NCBI RefSeq assembly: GCF_001704295.1
Contig: NZ_CP012334.1
Location: forward strand, 4,538,084 to 4,602,083
Length of the DNA stretch: 64,000 bases
Source: Bordetella sp. H567
GTDB taxonomy: Bacteria > Pseudomonadota > Gammaproteobacteria > Burkholderiales > Burkholderiaceae_B
Direction: 5' to 3'
In this document: positions 8,784-18,216 of the stretch, piece by piece
Position numbering within the stretch: position 1 is the first letter of the stretch
Layout: each line of letters starts with the position of its first letter
The notes under the pieces: model-generated
Seen by the model: the letters and a program-made list of their open reading frames with translations, nothing else
Told to the model about the DNA's origin: nothing
Databases searched by the model: none
Made by a program: the position numbers and the translations under genes

Positions 8784-10020
8784 GCCGTGGGGGATGCGCC
8801 GCGGGCACGGCGGGCACGATGGGCGCGGGGCCCGGTGCCGTGGCGGTGCGCCGCGTCTTGTTGCCCCCCACCAATCGCGCCACGACATAGAGCGCGAAGA
8901 CACTGCCGCCAAAGAGCAGCAGGTCCTGCCACAGCGGACGGTCCGGAGACGGTTCGCCCACGATGCTCAATACCATCAGGACAATGACCAGATGGGCGCA
9001 AAACACCGACAGCGACGCCCGGCCCATGGTCTCCAGCCAGCGCATGCGCGGCAGGCGCGCCTTTAGCCAACTGCCGAAGTGCATTGCCAACACCACCAGG
9101 CAGACGAAGTTCAGCAGGCGCAGAATGCCCAGGTGCCACTTGTCGAACAGGAAGTTGAGCGGATTGCCGTCCGGGAAAGCGCCCAGCCCGGCGATATGGC
9201 GCCAGATGAAGAAGGTGACCGCGATCACCGCCGCGCCGACCACCACCGCCGGTGGCATGGGCCGCCGCTGTTCCGGCGGCACACGGGCATGCAAGGAGCC
9301 CAGCCACAGGCCGAACACCCACAGCAGCTGCCAGCCGTAAGTCTCGAAGGCGCCTGTTTCGCTGAACGGCACCGGCAGGCCCGTCATGGACACCACGCCG
9401 CCGTACAGGAACCGCGACAGTTCGAATTGCGTCGCGAACCACAGCACGCCGCTCAGGATCAGAATGCCCCGCCAGCCGCGCCGCAAGCCGTAGGTCAGCA
9501 CCCAGGGGCTGGCCAGCATGAAGAGCACGTAGACCGGCAGGATGTCCAGCAAAGGCGGGTTATAGACCAGGCCCAGACTGGAGATGAACGCCGTGACGGG
9601 CTGCTGCAGGTAGAACCAGACCAGTTTCTGCACCGCCGGCTGCGGCAGCGTCAGCCCCAACCCCGCGATCACGGTGAACAGGAACAACAGCGACGCCGCC
9701 TGGCAGCCGTACACCACCAGCGCGCGCTTCAGGAAAGCGCGCTGCATCGCATGCAGGCCGTAGCGCAGATAGCGCTGGGTATAGACCAGCCCGGCCATAT
9801 AGGCGGACAGCATCACGAAGCCTTCGGCGGCGGACACGAAACCCAGGGGCTGGCTGGTGGGGATGCCGAAGTTGGTAGGCAGGTGCGTCGACAGCATCAG
9901 CACCAGCATGAGCCCGCGCAAGGCGTCCAGCTCCCACAGCCGCGGGCGGGCTGCCGCGGCGGCCGCGGGAGCGGCAGCAAGCGGAATGCGCGACAGGCAG
10001 GGGGACGAGGACATGGCCAT
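8764..10020 (-). CDS. opgC: OpgC-family membrane acyltransferase
   Basis: About 418 residues with some ten membrane helices. The first loop WELDALRGLMLVLMLSTHLPTNFGIPTSQPLGFVSAAEGFVMLSAYMAGLVY is characteristic of OpgC, which succinylates osmoregulated periplasmic glucans and belongs to the acyltransferase-3 superfamily. Later helices carry YNPPLLDILPVYVLFML and FDKWHLGILRLLNF, also conserved. The substrate is inferred; no opgGH genes are in view. Two ATGs (10020 and 10014) and one at 10095 are possible starts, none with a strong ribosome site; the first Met before SSSPCLSR is used. The 3' end overlaps the SGNH hydrolase gene by 20 bp on the opposite strand. A hydrolase beside an acyltransferase hints at linked acyl decoration. 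Confidence 0.85.
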   Translation of the reverse strand: MAMSSSPCLSRIPLAAAPAAAAAARPRLWELDALRGLMLVLMLSTHLPTNFGIPTSQPLGFVSAAEGFVMLSAYMAGLVYTQRYLRYGLHAMQRAFLKRALVVYGCQAASLLFLFTVIAGLGLTLPQPAVQKLVWFYLQQPVTAFISSLGLVYNPPLLDILPVYVLFMLASPWVLTYGLRRGWRGILILSGVLWFATQFELSRFLYGGVVSMTGLPVPFSETGAFETYGWQLLWVFGLWLGSLHARVPPEQRRPMPPAVVVGAAVIAVTFFIWRHIAGLGAFPDGNPLNFLFDKWHLGILRLLNFVCLVVLAMHFGSWLKARLPRMRWLETMGRASLSVFCAHLVIVLMVLSIVGEPSPDRPLWQDLLLFGGSVFALYVVARLVGGNKTRRTATAPGPAPIVPAVPAAHPPRLNSDAP

Positions 10021-10397
10021 GCAGCATCGGGGAATGGGGTAAACCCGTAAGAGTACATCACGCTGGGGAAAACCCGTAAGTCTGAAGATTGACACTCATG
10101 TGGGCGATACGCACGCCATCGTTGTACCGCTTTGTTTCCCGTTCCGGGGTCAGCGCGCGGCGAGGTTGCATCCCGGAACAAGCATGGGGCCATCATGTGG
10201 GCCGGCGCTCCTTCCGCACCGCGCGCCCGCGCCGCATCCCGGAAGCGGACATGGTGGCTGCCGGCCGCGGGCGCCATCCACACACCGGCCATGAGATTGC
10301 GAAAATTCCCACAGTTGATCGAATTATCAGTTATTTACATTTTGTCTGGATTCTGCTGACATAGCGCGGCGCCGATGGTCCACTCCGGGTCACGGGC
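10021..10397. other. 377-bp divergent intergenic region (opgC / EAL gene)
   Basis: No gene is visible. The opgC side holds two near-identical 16-mers (10036-10051 and 10065-10080). The side before the EAL gene, about 10310-10370, is AT-rich (CGAATTATCAGTTATTTACA) in an otherwise GC-rich sequence and is the likeliest promoter zone. Confidence 0.5.
10036..10080 (-). promoter_or_regulatory. paired 16-bp direct repeats upstream of opgC
   Basis: GGGGTAAACCCGTAAG (10036-10051) and GGGGAAAACCCGTAAG (10065-10080) differ at one base and start 29 bp apart. They lie 15-60 bp upstream of the chosen opgC start. Spaced direct repeats in this position suggest a regulator binding site or a structured leader; if opgC starts at 10095 they would instead be coding. 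Confidence 0.45.
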
Positions 10398-12029
10398 ATG
10401 GCCCCGAGGAAGTTGCGCGTGCCTACCAGCCTATCGATCCGACGCAGGATCGCCGCCATCTTGGTCACGCTGGCCGCCGCGGCCCTGCCCTTCGTTCTGA
10501 TCCTGCCCATCGTCGTGCACGAATCGCAGCGGCAACTGGCCGGCGAAGCCAGAGTCACCGCCGCTGTCCTGCGCCGGCAACTGGAGAACATCCTGCTACG
10601 CGCGCAGGACGTCACGCAACGGCTGACCCCCAGCCTGCGTCGCCCCTGCGGGGAAGTGCTGAACCTGCTGCGCCAGCTGGGATCCCTGCAGCCCTATTTC
10701 CGATCGCTGCTGCTGGTGCGCGACGACATCGTCTACTGCTCGTCCATCTACGGCATGCCCAACACGCCTCTGATCGCGCTGTCGCCGCAGGAGCACGTCC
10801 CGCAGGGCATGTATGTGATGCCCGTTGCCGGAACCCTGCTGGTGCCGGACCGGCCCGCCGTGATGGTGTCCCTGGGGTTGCGCGACGGTTACGGCGTCGT
10901 GGCCTTTCTGGACGCGCAATACCTGTACGACCTGAAACTGGCCGCCGCCCGTGACGGCGTCTATGACGTCGACATCCTGCTCGGACGGCACGACATGCCG
11001 CTGTTGGATGCCGGCGAGCGCCAGCGCGGCGCGCGCATGCCGGAACCCGACACGCAGCAATCGAAATCGGCCATGTTCCCCGTGCAAGTGCGCGTGACGC
11101 CCCTGGATGCGCAGCGCGATGCGGTGCGGGCACACGTATGGCGCGGCTATGCGGCTTTCCTGGTGCTGGCCAGCATCCTGTGCGGCTATGGCGCCTACCG
11201 CCTGTACGGCTGGCGCGTCTCGATTCCGGGTGAAATCCGCAAAGGGATGCGCCAGCGCCAGTTCCACCTGGTTTACCAGCCCGTCATCGACATGTCGACG
11301 GGGCGCATGTCCGGCGTGGAGGCGCTGCTGCGCTGGCGCCACCCCAGGCTGGGCAACGTGCGGCCCGACCTGTTCATTGCCGCCGCCGAGGAACACCACG
11401 TCATCGGCGACCTGACCCGCCATATGTTCGAACTGGCGGCCAACGACCTGGCCGAGCTGGACCTGCCGCCCGGCAGCCATCTGGGCGTGAACGTCTCCGG
11501 CGCCCACATGGTGTCGGACCGCTTCGTCGCCGATGTCGACGCGCTGTTGTCGCGCGTGCGCCGGCACGACGGCGTCATCCTCGTTCTGGAAGTCACCGAA
11601 CGCCATCCCTTGCCCGATACGCCGGCGCTGCGGGCACATATGTCCGAGCTGCGCGAACGCGGCGTACGGTGGGCGCTGGACGACTTCGGCACGGGCCACA
11701 GGTCGCTGTCCTACCTGCAGAAGCTGCATGCGCATTTCCTGAAGATAGACCGCGCCTTCGTCAGCACCGCCGGCACCGAGGCGGTCGGCAACGTGGTGCT
11801 CGACACCATTATCGGCCTGGCGCAGCAGCTGGGCCTGGCCATGATTGCCGAAGGCATCGAAACGGAAACGCAGGAAGCCTATCTGCGCGACAAGGGCGTG
11901 CACTTCGCGCAAGGCTATCTGTTCGCGCGGCCCATGCCGCCGCGGGAGCTCGCGGCATGGCGCGCCGCGCGCGACCACGCCGGCCCGCCAGGGACGCCGC
12001 AGGTCTTGCCCGCGCCCACGACGGTGTAA
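10398..12029 (+). CDS. CSS-motif/EAL cyclic-di-GMP phosphodiesterase
   Basis: A 543-residue inner-membrane enzyme. One helix (residues 18-41) leads to a periplasmic CSS domain (about 42-250) with Cys84 and the Cys-Ser-Ser motif at 114-116. A second helix follows (251-270), then a cytoplasmic EAL domain. All catalytic EAL residues are seen: EALLRWRHP (Glu308), NVSG (Asn365), EVTE (Glu398, Glu401), DDFGTG (Asp428-429), LKID (Lys449), AEGIE (Glu485) and AQGYLFARP. The domain should hydrolyse c-di-GMP to pGpG. In this family a periplasmic disulfide between the conserved cysteines controls activity. There is no GGDEF partner domain. The gene is divergent from opgC and converges on the MFS gene. 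Confidence 0.95.
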   Translation: MAPRKLRVPTSLSIRRRIAAILVTLAAAALPFVLILPIVVHESQRQLAGEARVTAAVLRRQLENILLRAQDVTQRLTPSLRRPCGEVLNLLRQLGSLQPYFRSLLLVRDDIVYCSSIYGMPNTPLIALSPQEHVPQGMYVMPVAGTLLVPDRPAVMVSLGLRDGYGVVAFLDAQYLYDLKLAAARDGVYDVDILLGRHDMPLLDAGERQRGARMPEPDTQQSKSAMFPVQVRVTPLDAQRDAVRAHVWRGYAAFLVLASILCGYGAYRLYGWRVSIPGEIRKGMRQRQFHLVYQPVIDMSTGRMSGVEALLRWRHPRLGNVRPDLFIAAAEEHHVIGDLTRHMFELAANDLAELDLPPGSHLGVNVSGAHMVSDRFVADVDALLSRVRRHDGVILVLEVTERHPLPDTPALRAHMSELRERGVRWALDDFGTGHRSLSYLQKLHAHFLKIDRAFVSTAGTEAVGNVVLDTIIGLAQQLGLAMIAEGIETETQEAYLRDKGVHFAQGYLFARPMPPRELAAWRAARDHAGPPGTPQVLPAPTTV

Positions 12030-12108
12030 GGCCGCCGGCACTCGCCGCGCGATGGAGCCGGGCAAGCACCTGCATCCACCGTCGCTTGCGCGGGCTTGCC
12101 GGTGACGG

Positions 12109-13512
12109 TCAGGCGTTGGAGGACGCGGGACGCTGGCGATACTTCAGCCGCATCACACTGGCGATGGCGGCCGCGCTGGCAAACAAGGCCCCCAGCCACA
12201 AGGCCAGGACGGCGCCGCGCTCGGTCGAGGCATGAAAACAGGCGGCCACCATGGCCGCGCCGCTGGACTGCCCGAGCAGGCGTACCGTACCGACCATGCC
12301 GCTGGCGCCGCCCGCACGTTCCGGCGGGGCCGCGGTGATGATGGCGCGCACATTGGGAGACTGGAAAAATCCAAAGCCCGCGCCGCACACGGCCAGGCGC
12401 CAGCACAGCCCGAACACCGACGGATCGGCCGGCATGGCGGCCAGCAGCGCCATGCCGACAGCCAGCATGGCCATACCGATGCCGGCCAGCATCCCGACGT
12501 GCATCCGATCGGACAGATAGCCCGCGATGGGCGCCATCACGGCCACCAGCACCGGCCACGGCGTGATCAGGAAGCCCGTTTCGACCTGCGTGTAGCCCAG
12601 CATGTTCTGCAGCATGAAGGGCAGCGAAACGAAGGCCAGCGATTGCGTGGCGAAGGAACAGACCCCCGTGGCCGCCGACAAGGCGAACACCGGCCGGCGC
12701 AGCAGGTCCACGGCCAGGAAAGGCGCCGGATGGCCCGCCTGGCGCTTGAGCAGCAGCAACAGGCACATGACGCACAGGACGGCCGCGATGGCAATGGTCT
12801 GGGGCGCGGCCAGTTGCGCGCCTTCGTTCAAGCTGAACACCAGCAGCGACAGGAAGCCCGCGCACAACACGGCGCCCACCGTATCGAAACGGCGCTTGGT
12901 GCGCGTGGTGACCGGCAGCGCGCGCAGGCAGAAATAGATCGCGATCAGGCCCATCGGCACGTTGATCAGGAAGAGCCAGTGCCACGTGGCCACGGTCAGC
13001 ACCAGGGACGCGGCAGTCGGGCCGGCGGCGAAGGCCAGCGCGACCATGACCGAATTCAGCCCCACGCCGCGGCCGAGCAGTTTTTCAGGATAGATGAAAC
13101 GCAGCATCGCCCCGTTCACCGCCATGGTGGCGGCCGCGCCCATGCCCTGCACCACGCGGCCGGCGACCAGCCATTCCAGGGTGGGTGCCATGCCGCAGGC
13201 CAGCGAAGCCAGCGTGAACAGCACCAGGCCGAACAGCATGATGCGCCGGTGGCCGACGATCTCGCCCAGCGTGGCGGCGGGCAGCAGGCCCGCCACCATG
13301 GACAGCTGATAGGAGCTGATTACCCAGATGGATCGCGCTTCCGAGGCCTGCAAATCGCGGGCGATGGCTGGCAACGCCGTATTCGCGATGGCGGTATCCA
13401 GGCTGGCCATGCACACGCCCAGCAGCAGGCCAAGCGCAGCGGCCCAGCGCTGGTTGGCGGGCATGCCCGCGCCGAAGGGATAGGCTTTTTGAACCGCGAA
13501 AGAGAGGAACAT
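12109..13512 (-). CDS. DHA2-family MFS drug transporter (EmrB/QacA-like)
   Basis: A proton-driven exporter of about 467 residues with around 14 predicted membrane helices, the DHA2 pattern. Family motifs include LDTAIANTALPAIARDL in helix 1, IWVISSYQLSMVAGLLPAATLGEIVGHRRIMLFG (motif A region) and the helix-5 antiporter motif AFAAGPTAASLVL. Substrates are probably hydrophobic drugs or dyes, but none can be named. No adaptor (EmrA) gene is adjacent. The start is uncertain: ATG 13512 is used, ATG 13464 and GTG 13578 are possible, and none has a good ribosome site. It converges with the EAL gene across 79 bp. Confidence 0.88.
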   Translation of the reverse strand: MFLSFAVQKAYPFGAGMPANQRWAAALGLLLGVCMASLDTAIANTALPAIARDLQASEARSIWVISSYQLSMVAGLLPAATLGEIVGHRRIMLFGLVLFTLASLACGMAPTLEWLVAGRVVQGMGAAATMAVNGAMLRFIYPEKLLGRGVGLNSVMVALAFAAGPTAASLVLTVATWHWLFLINVPMGLIAIYFCLRALPVTTRTKRRFDTVGAVLCAGFLSLLVFSLNEGAQLAAPQTIAIAAVLCVMCLLLLLKRQAGHPAPFLAVDLLRRPVFALSAATGVCSFATQSLAFVSLPFMLQNMLGYTQVETGFLITPWPVLVAVMAPIAGYLSDRMHVGMLAGIGMAMLAVGMALLAAMPADPSVFGLCWRLAVCGAGFGFFQSPNVRAIITAAPPERAGGASGMVGTVRLLGQSSGAAMVAACFHASTERGAVLALWLGALFASAAAIASVMRLKYRQRPASSNA

Positions 13513-13754
13513 CCGACACCGAGAGGCAGTTGGAAAGGGTCCGGCCGTGCCGCACGCCCGCTCGCCGGCCCGCGACACCGCCGGGCCGGTAAGGTACAGC
13601 CAGGCAAAAGCGGGTAAGGGTGTACTGCTTCGAGGGTGACACTGTCAAACGGCGCCCCCATATGGGCATGGCCTTTGCTGCGGATCATGAAGCGGTCGGG
13701 CCGGCCCATCCGGGCGCCACGACCCACGGCCGCATCATCGTCAAGGAGGCCGCC

Positions 13755-14012
13755 ATGGCCCTGAACATGACCCATACCACCTCTGGTAGTACGGCCGTCA
13801 GCGTGCTGACGCCCCTGGATTGGATCGCCCTGGTCCTTACCATCATCGGTGGCCTGAACTGGGGGCTGGTCGGCGCATTCAACTTCGATCTGGTGGCCGC
13901 CATCTTCGGCGCTGGCTCGGCGATCGCACGACTGATCTATATCGTGGTGGGACTGGCCGCGCTGTATCTCATCTACTTCGCGATCCGGGCCGGTTCGACG
14001 ACCAGGGTCTGA
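13755..14012 (+). CDS. DUF378 family small membrane protein
   Basis: An 85-residue protein with two membrane helices. The sequence LDWIALVLTIIGGLNWGLVGAFNFDLVAAIFG followed by IARLIYIVVGLAALYLIYF is the DUF378 signature; such proteins are near 80 residues. The function is unknown. An ideal AAGGAGG lies 6 bases before the ATG at 13755, so the longer open frame upstream is not used. The N terminus MALNMTHTTSGSTAVSV is polar and probably cytoplasmic. The gene stands alone, divergent from the MFS gene. Confidence 0.92.
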   Translation: MALNMTHTTSGSTAVSVLTPLDWIALVLTIIGGLNWGLVGAFNFDLVAAIFGAGSAIARLIYIVVGLAALYLIYFAIRAGSTTRV

Positions 14013-14113
14013 CGGCCCGTTGGCACGCCACGGCACGGTTCGATCTCGCCGACTCAAGCGCTACGTCGCGCGCCTTTCCGTCCGCTGCTGGGTGGGAAGG
14101 CGCGCGCGACACA

Positions 14114-15055
14114 TCATGCGGCATGCGGCATCCAGTGCAGCAGCAGCGTCAGCGATACCAGCGATCCCACCGTCGACAACAGGATGGTGCGTGCCGAAAC
14201 GAAGGCTTCGCGCCGATAGAACTCCGCCAGCATGAACGGGCCGGTGCCCGTGGGCAAGGCCGCCAGCAGCACGGCCATCTGCGCCAGCGGCGCGGGCATC
14301 GCAAACACGCGCACCGCCAGCCACCACGTGAGTGCCGGCTGCAACACCAGTTTGCCGGCGGCCAGGGCCAGCGAGGCCCGCGGCGGCTGGGTCGCCGGCT
14401 GCCGTTCGGCCAGGAACAAGCCCAGGCAGACCAGGGCGCACGGCGTGGCGGCGGCACCCAGCAGATTCAGGAAGGTATCCGCGCCCGCGGGCAGTTGCAG
14501 GCCGGCGAGCGGGACCATCGCGCCCGCCACGGGCGCCACGATCAGGGGGTTGCGCGCCATGCCGAGCAGCACCTTGAGCCCAGCCTTGTGCGGCCGGCGC
14601 TCCGTCTGCACGCCCACTTCGATGAGCGCCACGGTGATGGAGAACATGACCATCACCACCAGCAGCGTCGCGATGGTCGTGGGCACCACGCCCTCGTGGC
14701 CGAACAGCGCCAGGATCAGCGGAAAGCCGATGAAGGCGGTATTGGCATACGAGGCGGCGATGGCGTCCACACTGGCATCGGCCAGGTGGCGCCCGGCGCG
14801 CAGGCGCCATGCCAGCGTCACCAGGAACACGGCCAGGCTGGCCAGGCCGAAGGCCGCCATGAAGGCCGGCTGGTACAGCTGGTCCCAGGAGGCATGCGCC
14901 ATCAGCTTGAAGAGCAGCGCGGGAAGGGCCAGCCAGACGACGAAGCGGTTCAGCTCGCTGCACGCGGCGGGACCGGCGACGCCGCGCCGGCGCATGATGA
15001 AGCCGGCCAGGATAAGGGCGAAGATGGGGAGCAGGATTTGCAGGGTGGAAAGCAT
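14114..15055 (-). CDS. AEC-family transporter (auxin efflux carrier type)
   Basis: A 313-residue membrane protein with about ten helices. It starts LQILLPIFALILAGFIMRRRG, carries SYANTAFIGFPLILALFG after the middle loop, and has KLVLQPALTWWLAVRVF and LPTGTGPFMLAEFY in the second half, all as in AEC/MdcF-like carriers. Members move malonate, malate or other organic anions; the substrate here is unknown. The LysR gene at 15229 is divergent across 173 bp and is the probable regulator. The start ATG at 15055 is at the right distance from helix 1. Confidence 0.9.
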   Translation of the reverse strand: MLSTLQILLPIFALILAGFIMRRRGVAGPAACSELNRFVVWLALPALLFKLMAHASWDQLYQPAFMAAFGLASLAVFLVTLAWRLRAGRHLADASVDAIAASYANTAFIGFPLILALFGHEGVVPTTIATLLVVMVMFSITVALIEVGVQTERRPHKAGLKVLLGMARNPLIVAPVAGAMVPLAGLQLPAGADTFLNLLGAAATPCALVCLGLFLAERQPATQPPRASLALAAGKLVLQPALTWWLAVRVFAMPAPLAQMAVLLAALPTGTGPFMLAEFYRREAFVSARTILLSTVGSLVSLTLLLHWMPHAA

Positions 15056-15228
15056 GGCGAATAAGCTGGACCGTCAACATCGCGCGGCGGTCTCCGCGCG
15101 GCCGTCGCTGCTTGCCCGCGCCGGAATACGCATGCGCGGCGGAGGTCACGACGGTCCGTGCAGCGTAGTGCGCGGCCGCAATACAATCCAATGCTTTATC
15201 AAGCCTTGGACAATACCTTTTTCGCATC

Positions 15229-16107
15229 GTGCTCGACATCAAGCCTTTACGCTATTTCGTCACCCTGGCGGAAACGCGCCATTTCGGCCGCGCCGCCGCG
15301 CGCCTGCACCTGTCGCAGCCGCCGCTCAGCCGCCAGCTGGCGGCGCTGGAAGCGGCGCTGGGCGTCAAGCTGCTGGACCGCAATCCGCGCATGGTGTCCT
15401 TGACGCCCGCCGGCGAGCGGTTCCTGGCCGACGCCAAGGCCATCCTGGCGGCGCTGGAGCAGGCCGGCCGCAATGCGCAGGCGGCCGCGCGCGGCGACGC
15501 CGGTGCCCTGTCCATCGGCTTTACCATGTATGCCGCCTACAGCGTCATCCCTGCCTATGCCAAGGCGTTCGGCGGCGCGTATCCCGACGTGGCGCTGAAA
15601 CTGCGCGAGGTCGTCTCGCAGGACCTGGCGGCACAGGTCCTGGACGGCCGCGTCGACGCCGCGGTCGTCATGGCCGGCGGGCGGTTCGGCGAACTGTCCA
15701 GCCGCGTGGTGTTGCGCGAGCCGCTATGCGTGGCGCTGGCGCGCGGCCACCCGCGCGCACGGGCCCGCGGCGCGATGCGCATCGGCCAACTGGCGGGCGA
15801 GCCTTTCGTCATGACCTCCGGCGAAGTCGGCCCCACGCTGCGCGCCAGCATCGTGGCCCATTGCCGCCAGGCGGGTTTCGAACCCATAGTGCGACTGGAA
15901 GTACAGTTGCAGCAGACGGTCCTTAACATGGTGGACGAAGGCGTGGGCGTGGCGCTGGTGCCCGCGTCCATGCGCAAGTCGCGCCTGCCCGGCGTGGCGT
16001 TCCGGCCGCTGGCCAACGCACCGCAGTCCGAGCTTGTGCTGCTCTGGTCGCCGCGCAACCGCAACCCTTGCCTGTCCAATTTCCTGGCGCTGGCGGCGCC
16101 GGCCTAG
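15229..16107 (+). CDS. LysR-family transcriptional regulator
   Basis: A 292-residue regulator that starts with GTG. The N-terminal winged helix reads PLRYFVTLAETRHFGRAAARLHLSQPPLSRQLAALEAALGVKLLDR, and the C-terminal two-lobe effector domain includes LSIGFTMYAAYSVIPAYAKAF and LNMVDEGVGVALVPASM. The divergent AEC transporter shares a 173-bp control region with it and is the likely target; a carboxylate effector is inferred. An ABC exporter gene follows only 9 bp after the stop and may be cotranscribed. The effector domain resembles those of the BenM/CatM group, but I cannot name the ligand. Confidence 0.9.
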   Translation: MLDIKPLRYFVTLAETRHFGRAAARLHLSQPPLSRQLAALEAALGVKLLDRNPRMVSLTPAGERFLADAKAILAALEQAGRNAQAAARGDAGALSIGFTMYAAYSVIPAYAKAFGGAYPDVALKLREVVSQDLAAQVLDGRVDAAVVMAGGRFGELSSRVVLREPLCVALARGHPRARARGAMRIGQLAGEPFVMTSGEVGPTLRASIVAHCRQAGFEPIVRLEVQLQQTVLNMVDEGVGVALVPASMRKSRLPGVAFRPLANAPQSELVLLWSPRNRNPCLSNFLALAAPA

Positions 16108-16116
16108 AGAACCCCG

Positions 16117-17967
16117 ATGCCCATTTCCCGCAACCTGATCTATCGCCGCTTCGAAACCCTGATCGATCCCTTTCGCCCGGCACAGGACGAGCCGCCGCCG
16201 GACGATGTCCTGCGCTTCTACCGGCACTATCTGCGCCAGGTACGCGCCGCCCTGCTCTTCCTGTTGCTGGTGGGGCTGGCCGGCGCGCTGATCGACGTGA
16301 CGCTGTTCCGCTTCCTGGGACGCATCGTCGACCTGGTCAAGGACCAGCCCGTGGCCGCATTCTTCGAAGAACACGGCAAAACGCTGATCGGCATGGCGCT
16401 GGTGGTGCTGATGCTGCGCCCCGTCGTGACGGGGCTGCACGACATGCTGGTGCACCAGGCGCTGGCGCCGGGCCTGACCACGCTGGTCCGGTGGCAGAAC
16501 CATCGCTATGTCGTCAAACAGGGGCTGGGCTTTTTCCACAGCGATTTCGCCGGCCGCATCGCCAACCGGATCCTGCAGACCGGTGTTGCCTTGCGAGAAT
16601 CGACGCTGCAGGCGGTGGACGCGGTGTGGCATGTGCTGATCTACGCCGGCAGCGCGCTGATCCTGTTCTTCGATGCCGACTGGCGCCTGACGATTCCGTT
16701 GATCGTGTGGATCGTCGGCTACATCCTGACGCTGATCCGCTTCGTTCCGCGCGTGAAATCGCGCTCGGCCACGGCATCGGAAGCCAGCTCGAAGCTGATG
16801 GGCCGGATCGTCGACGGCTACACCAATATCGGGACGCTGAAGCTGTTCGCGCACAGCCAGCGCGAGGAGCTGTATGCGCGCGAGGCGATGGCCGAGCAGA
16901 CGCGCAAGGCGCAAATGGCCGCGCGCCTGGTAACGGGAATGGGATTCACGATCGCGATCCTGAACGGCATCCTGATCGCCGGCACACCAGGATTGGCGCT
17001 GTGGCTATGGAGCCAGGACCGCATGTCGGTGGGCGATATCGCGCTGGCGACGGGGCTGGCGATGCGGATCGCCGACATGTCAGGCTGGATCATGTGGGTG
17101 GTGAACGGCATCTTCGAGAACGTGGGGACGGTGCAGGACGGCATCCGGACGATCGCACGGCCCCGGGTGGTGGCGGACCGCGTGGATGCCAAGCCGCTGC
17201 GTGTCACGCATGGACGGATCTGCTTCGAGAACGTGGGATTCGGCTATGGGAAGGGGGGACTGGTATTTACCCGGCTGAATCTGGACGTGGCGCCAGGCGA
17301 AAAAATCGGGCTGATCGGCCCGTCCGGCGCGGGAAAGTCGTCGCTGGTCAGCATCCTGCTGCGGCTGTATGACGTGGAGGCGGGCCGGATACTGATCGAC
17401 GGGCAGGATATCACCAAGGTCTCACAGGAATCGCTGCGCGCGCAGATCGGCGTGGTGACCCAGGATACGTCGCTGCTGCATCGCTCGCTGCGCGAGAACC
17501 TGCTGTATGGGCGCCCGGATGCCAGCGAAGAAGCGTTGCTGCATGCGATCCGGCAGGCGCGTGCGGACGAGTTCATCTTCGACCTGACGGACGGGGATGG
17601 GCATCGTGGGCTGGACGCCAATGTGGGCGAACGGGGCGTGAAGCTGTCGGGCGGGCAGCGGCAACGGATCGCGATTGCACGGGTGTTGCTCAAGGACGCA
17701 CCTATTCTGGTGCTGGACGAGGCGACATCGGCGTTGGATTCGGATGTGGAGGCGGCTATCCAGGAAAACCTGGAAACGTTGATGCTGGGGAAGACGGTGA
17801 TCGCCATCGCGCATCGACTATCGACGATTGCGAAGATGGATCGGTTGGTGGTGATGGAGCAGGGGAATATCGTCGAGATGGGGACCCATGCTGAACTGCT
17901 CGCCGTGGATGGGGTGTATGCGAGGTTGTGGCGGCGGCAGACTGGGGGGTTTGTGGGGGTGGAGTGA
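16117..17967 (+). CDS. ABC exporter, fused permease and ATPase
   Basis: A 616-residue half-transporter. Residues about 40-330 hold six membrane helices, including LLFLLLVGLAGALIDVTLF and GMALVVLMLRPVV, with TLKLFAHSQRE as the coupling region. The ATPase domain has Walker A GPSGAGKSS, Q-loop VVTQDTSLLH, signature LSGGQRQR, Walker B PILVLDEATSALD and the H-loop AHRLSTI. It belongs to the ATM1/MsbA-like exporter group and should work as a homodimer in the inner membrane. The substrate is unknown. It follows the LysR gene by 9 bp. Its last third is visibly less GC-rich in codon choice than the first, and the repeat island begins about 30 bp after its stop. Confidence 0.93.
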   Translation: MPISRNLIYRRFETLIDPFRPAQDEPPPDDVLRFYRHYLRQVRAALLFLLLVGLAGALIDVTLFRFLGRIVDLVKDQPVAAFFEEHGKTLIGMALVVLMLRPVVTGLHDMLVHQALAPGLTTLVRWQNHRYVVKQGLGFFHSDFAGRIANRILQTGVALRESTLQAVDAVWHVLIYAGSALILFFDADWRLTIPLIVWIVGYILTLIRFVPRVKSRSATASEASSKLMGRIVDGYTNIGTLKLFAHSQREELYAREAMAEQTRKAQMAARLVTGMGFTIAILNGILIAGTPGLALWLWSQDRMSVGDIALATGLAMRIADMSGWIMWVVNGIFENVGTVQDGIRTIARPRVVADRVDAKPLRVTHGRICFENVGFGYGKGGLVFTRLNLDVAPGEKIGLIGPSGAGKSSLVSILLRLYDVEAGRILIDGQDITKVSQESLRAQIGVVTQDTSLLHRSLRENLLYGRPDASEEALLHAIRQARADEFIFDLTDGDGHRGLDANVGERGVKLSGGQRQRIAIARVLLKDAPILVLDEATSALDSDVEAAIQENLETLMLGKTVIAIAHRLSTIAKMDRLVVMEQGNIVEMGTHAELLAVDGVYARLWRRQTGGFVGVE

Positions 17968-18015
17968 GTTGCTGGTTGGTTTTCTTATGCCGTCCGTTGT
18001 TGGTTTGCTAATGCC

Positions 18016-18216
18016 GTCCGCCGGGGGTGAGGCCTGCCGGGCCCGGCCCGGAGGAGCCGGTCCGCCGCCTTCGCGGCGGACTTCCGCGTCGTCATCCTCG
18101 TACGGCGGCCGAACGTTGTTTGCGTTCTTGTGGCTTTTTTGCCCGGCCGTCCTCCCTTCGGATTCCCTCGCGCGGCTCCTACGGGCCGGACCCGGCAGGC
18201 CTCACCCCCGGCGGAC
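18016..18216 (+). repeat. 201-bp structured element, copy A
   Basis: The element is bounded by 43-bp inverted repeats (18016-18058 and 18174-18216) with two mismatches. Inside is a perfect hairpin, GTCCGCCGC / GCGGCGGAC, around the loop CTTC (18060-18081). A second copy of exactly the same length, inverted, is at 20590-20790. The symmetry suggests a small non-autonomous mobile element or a structured RNA; no protein function is implied. Confidence 0.85.
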
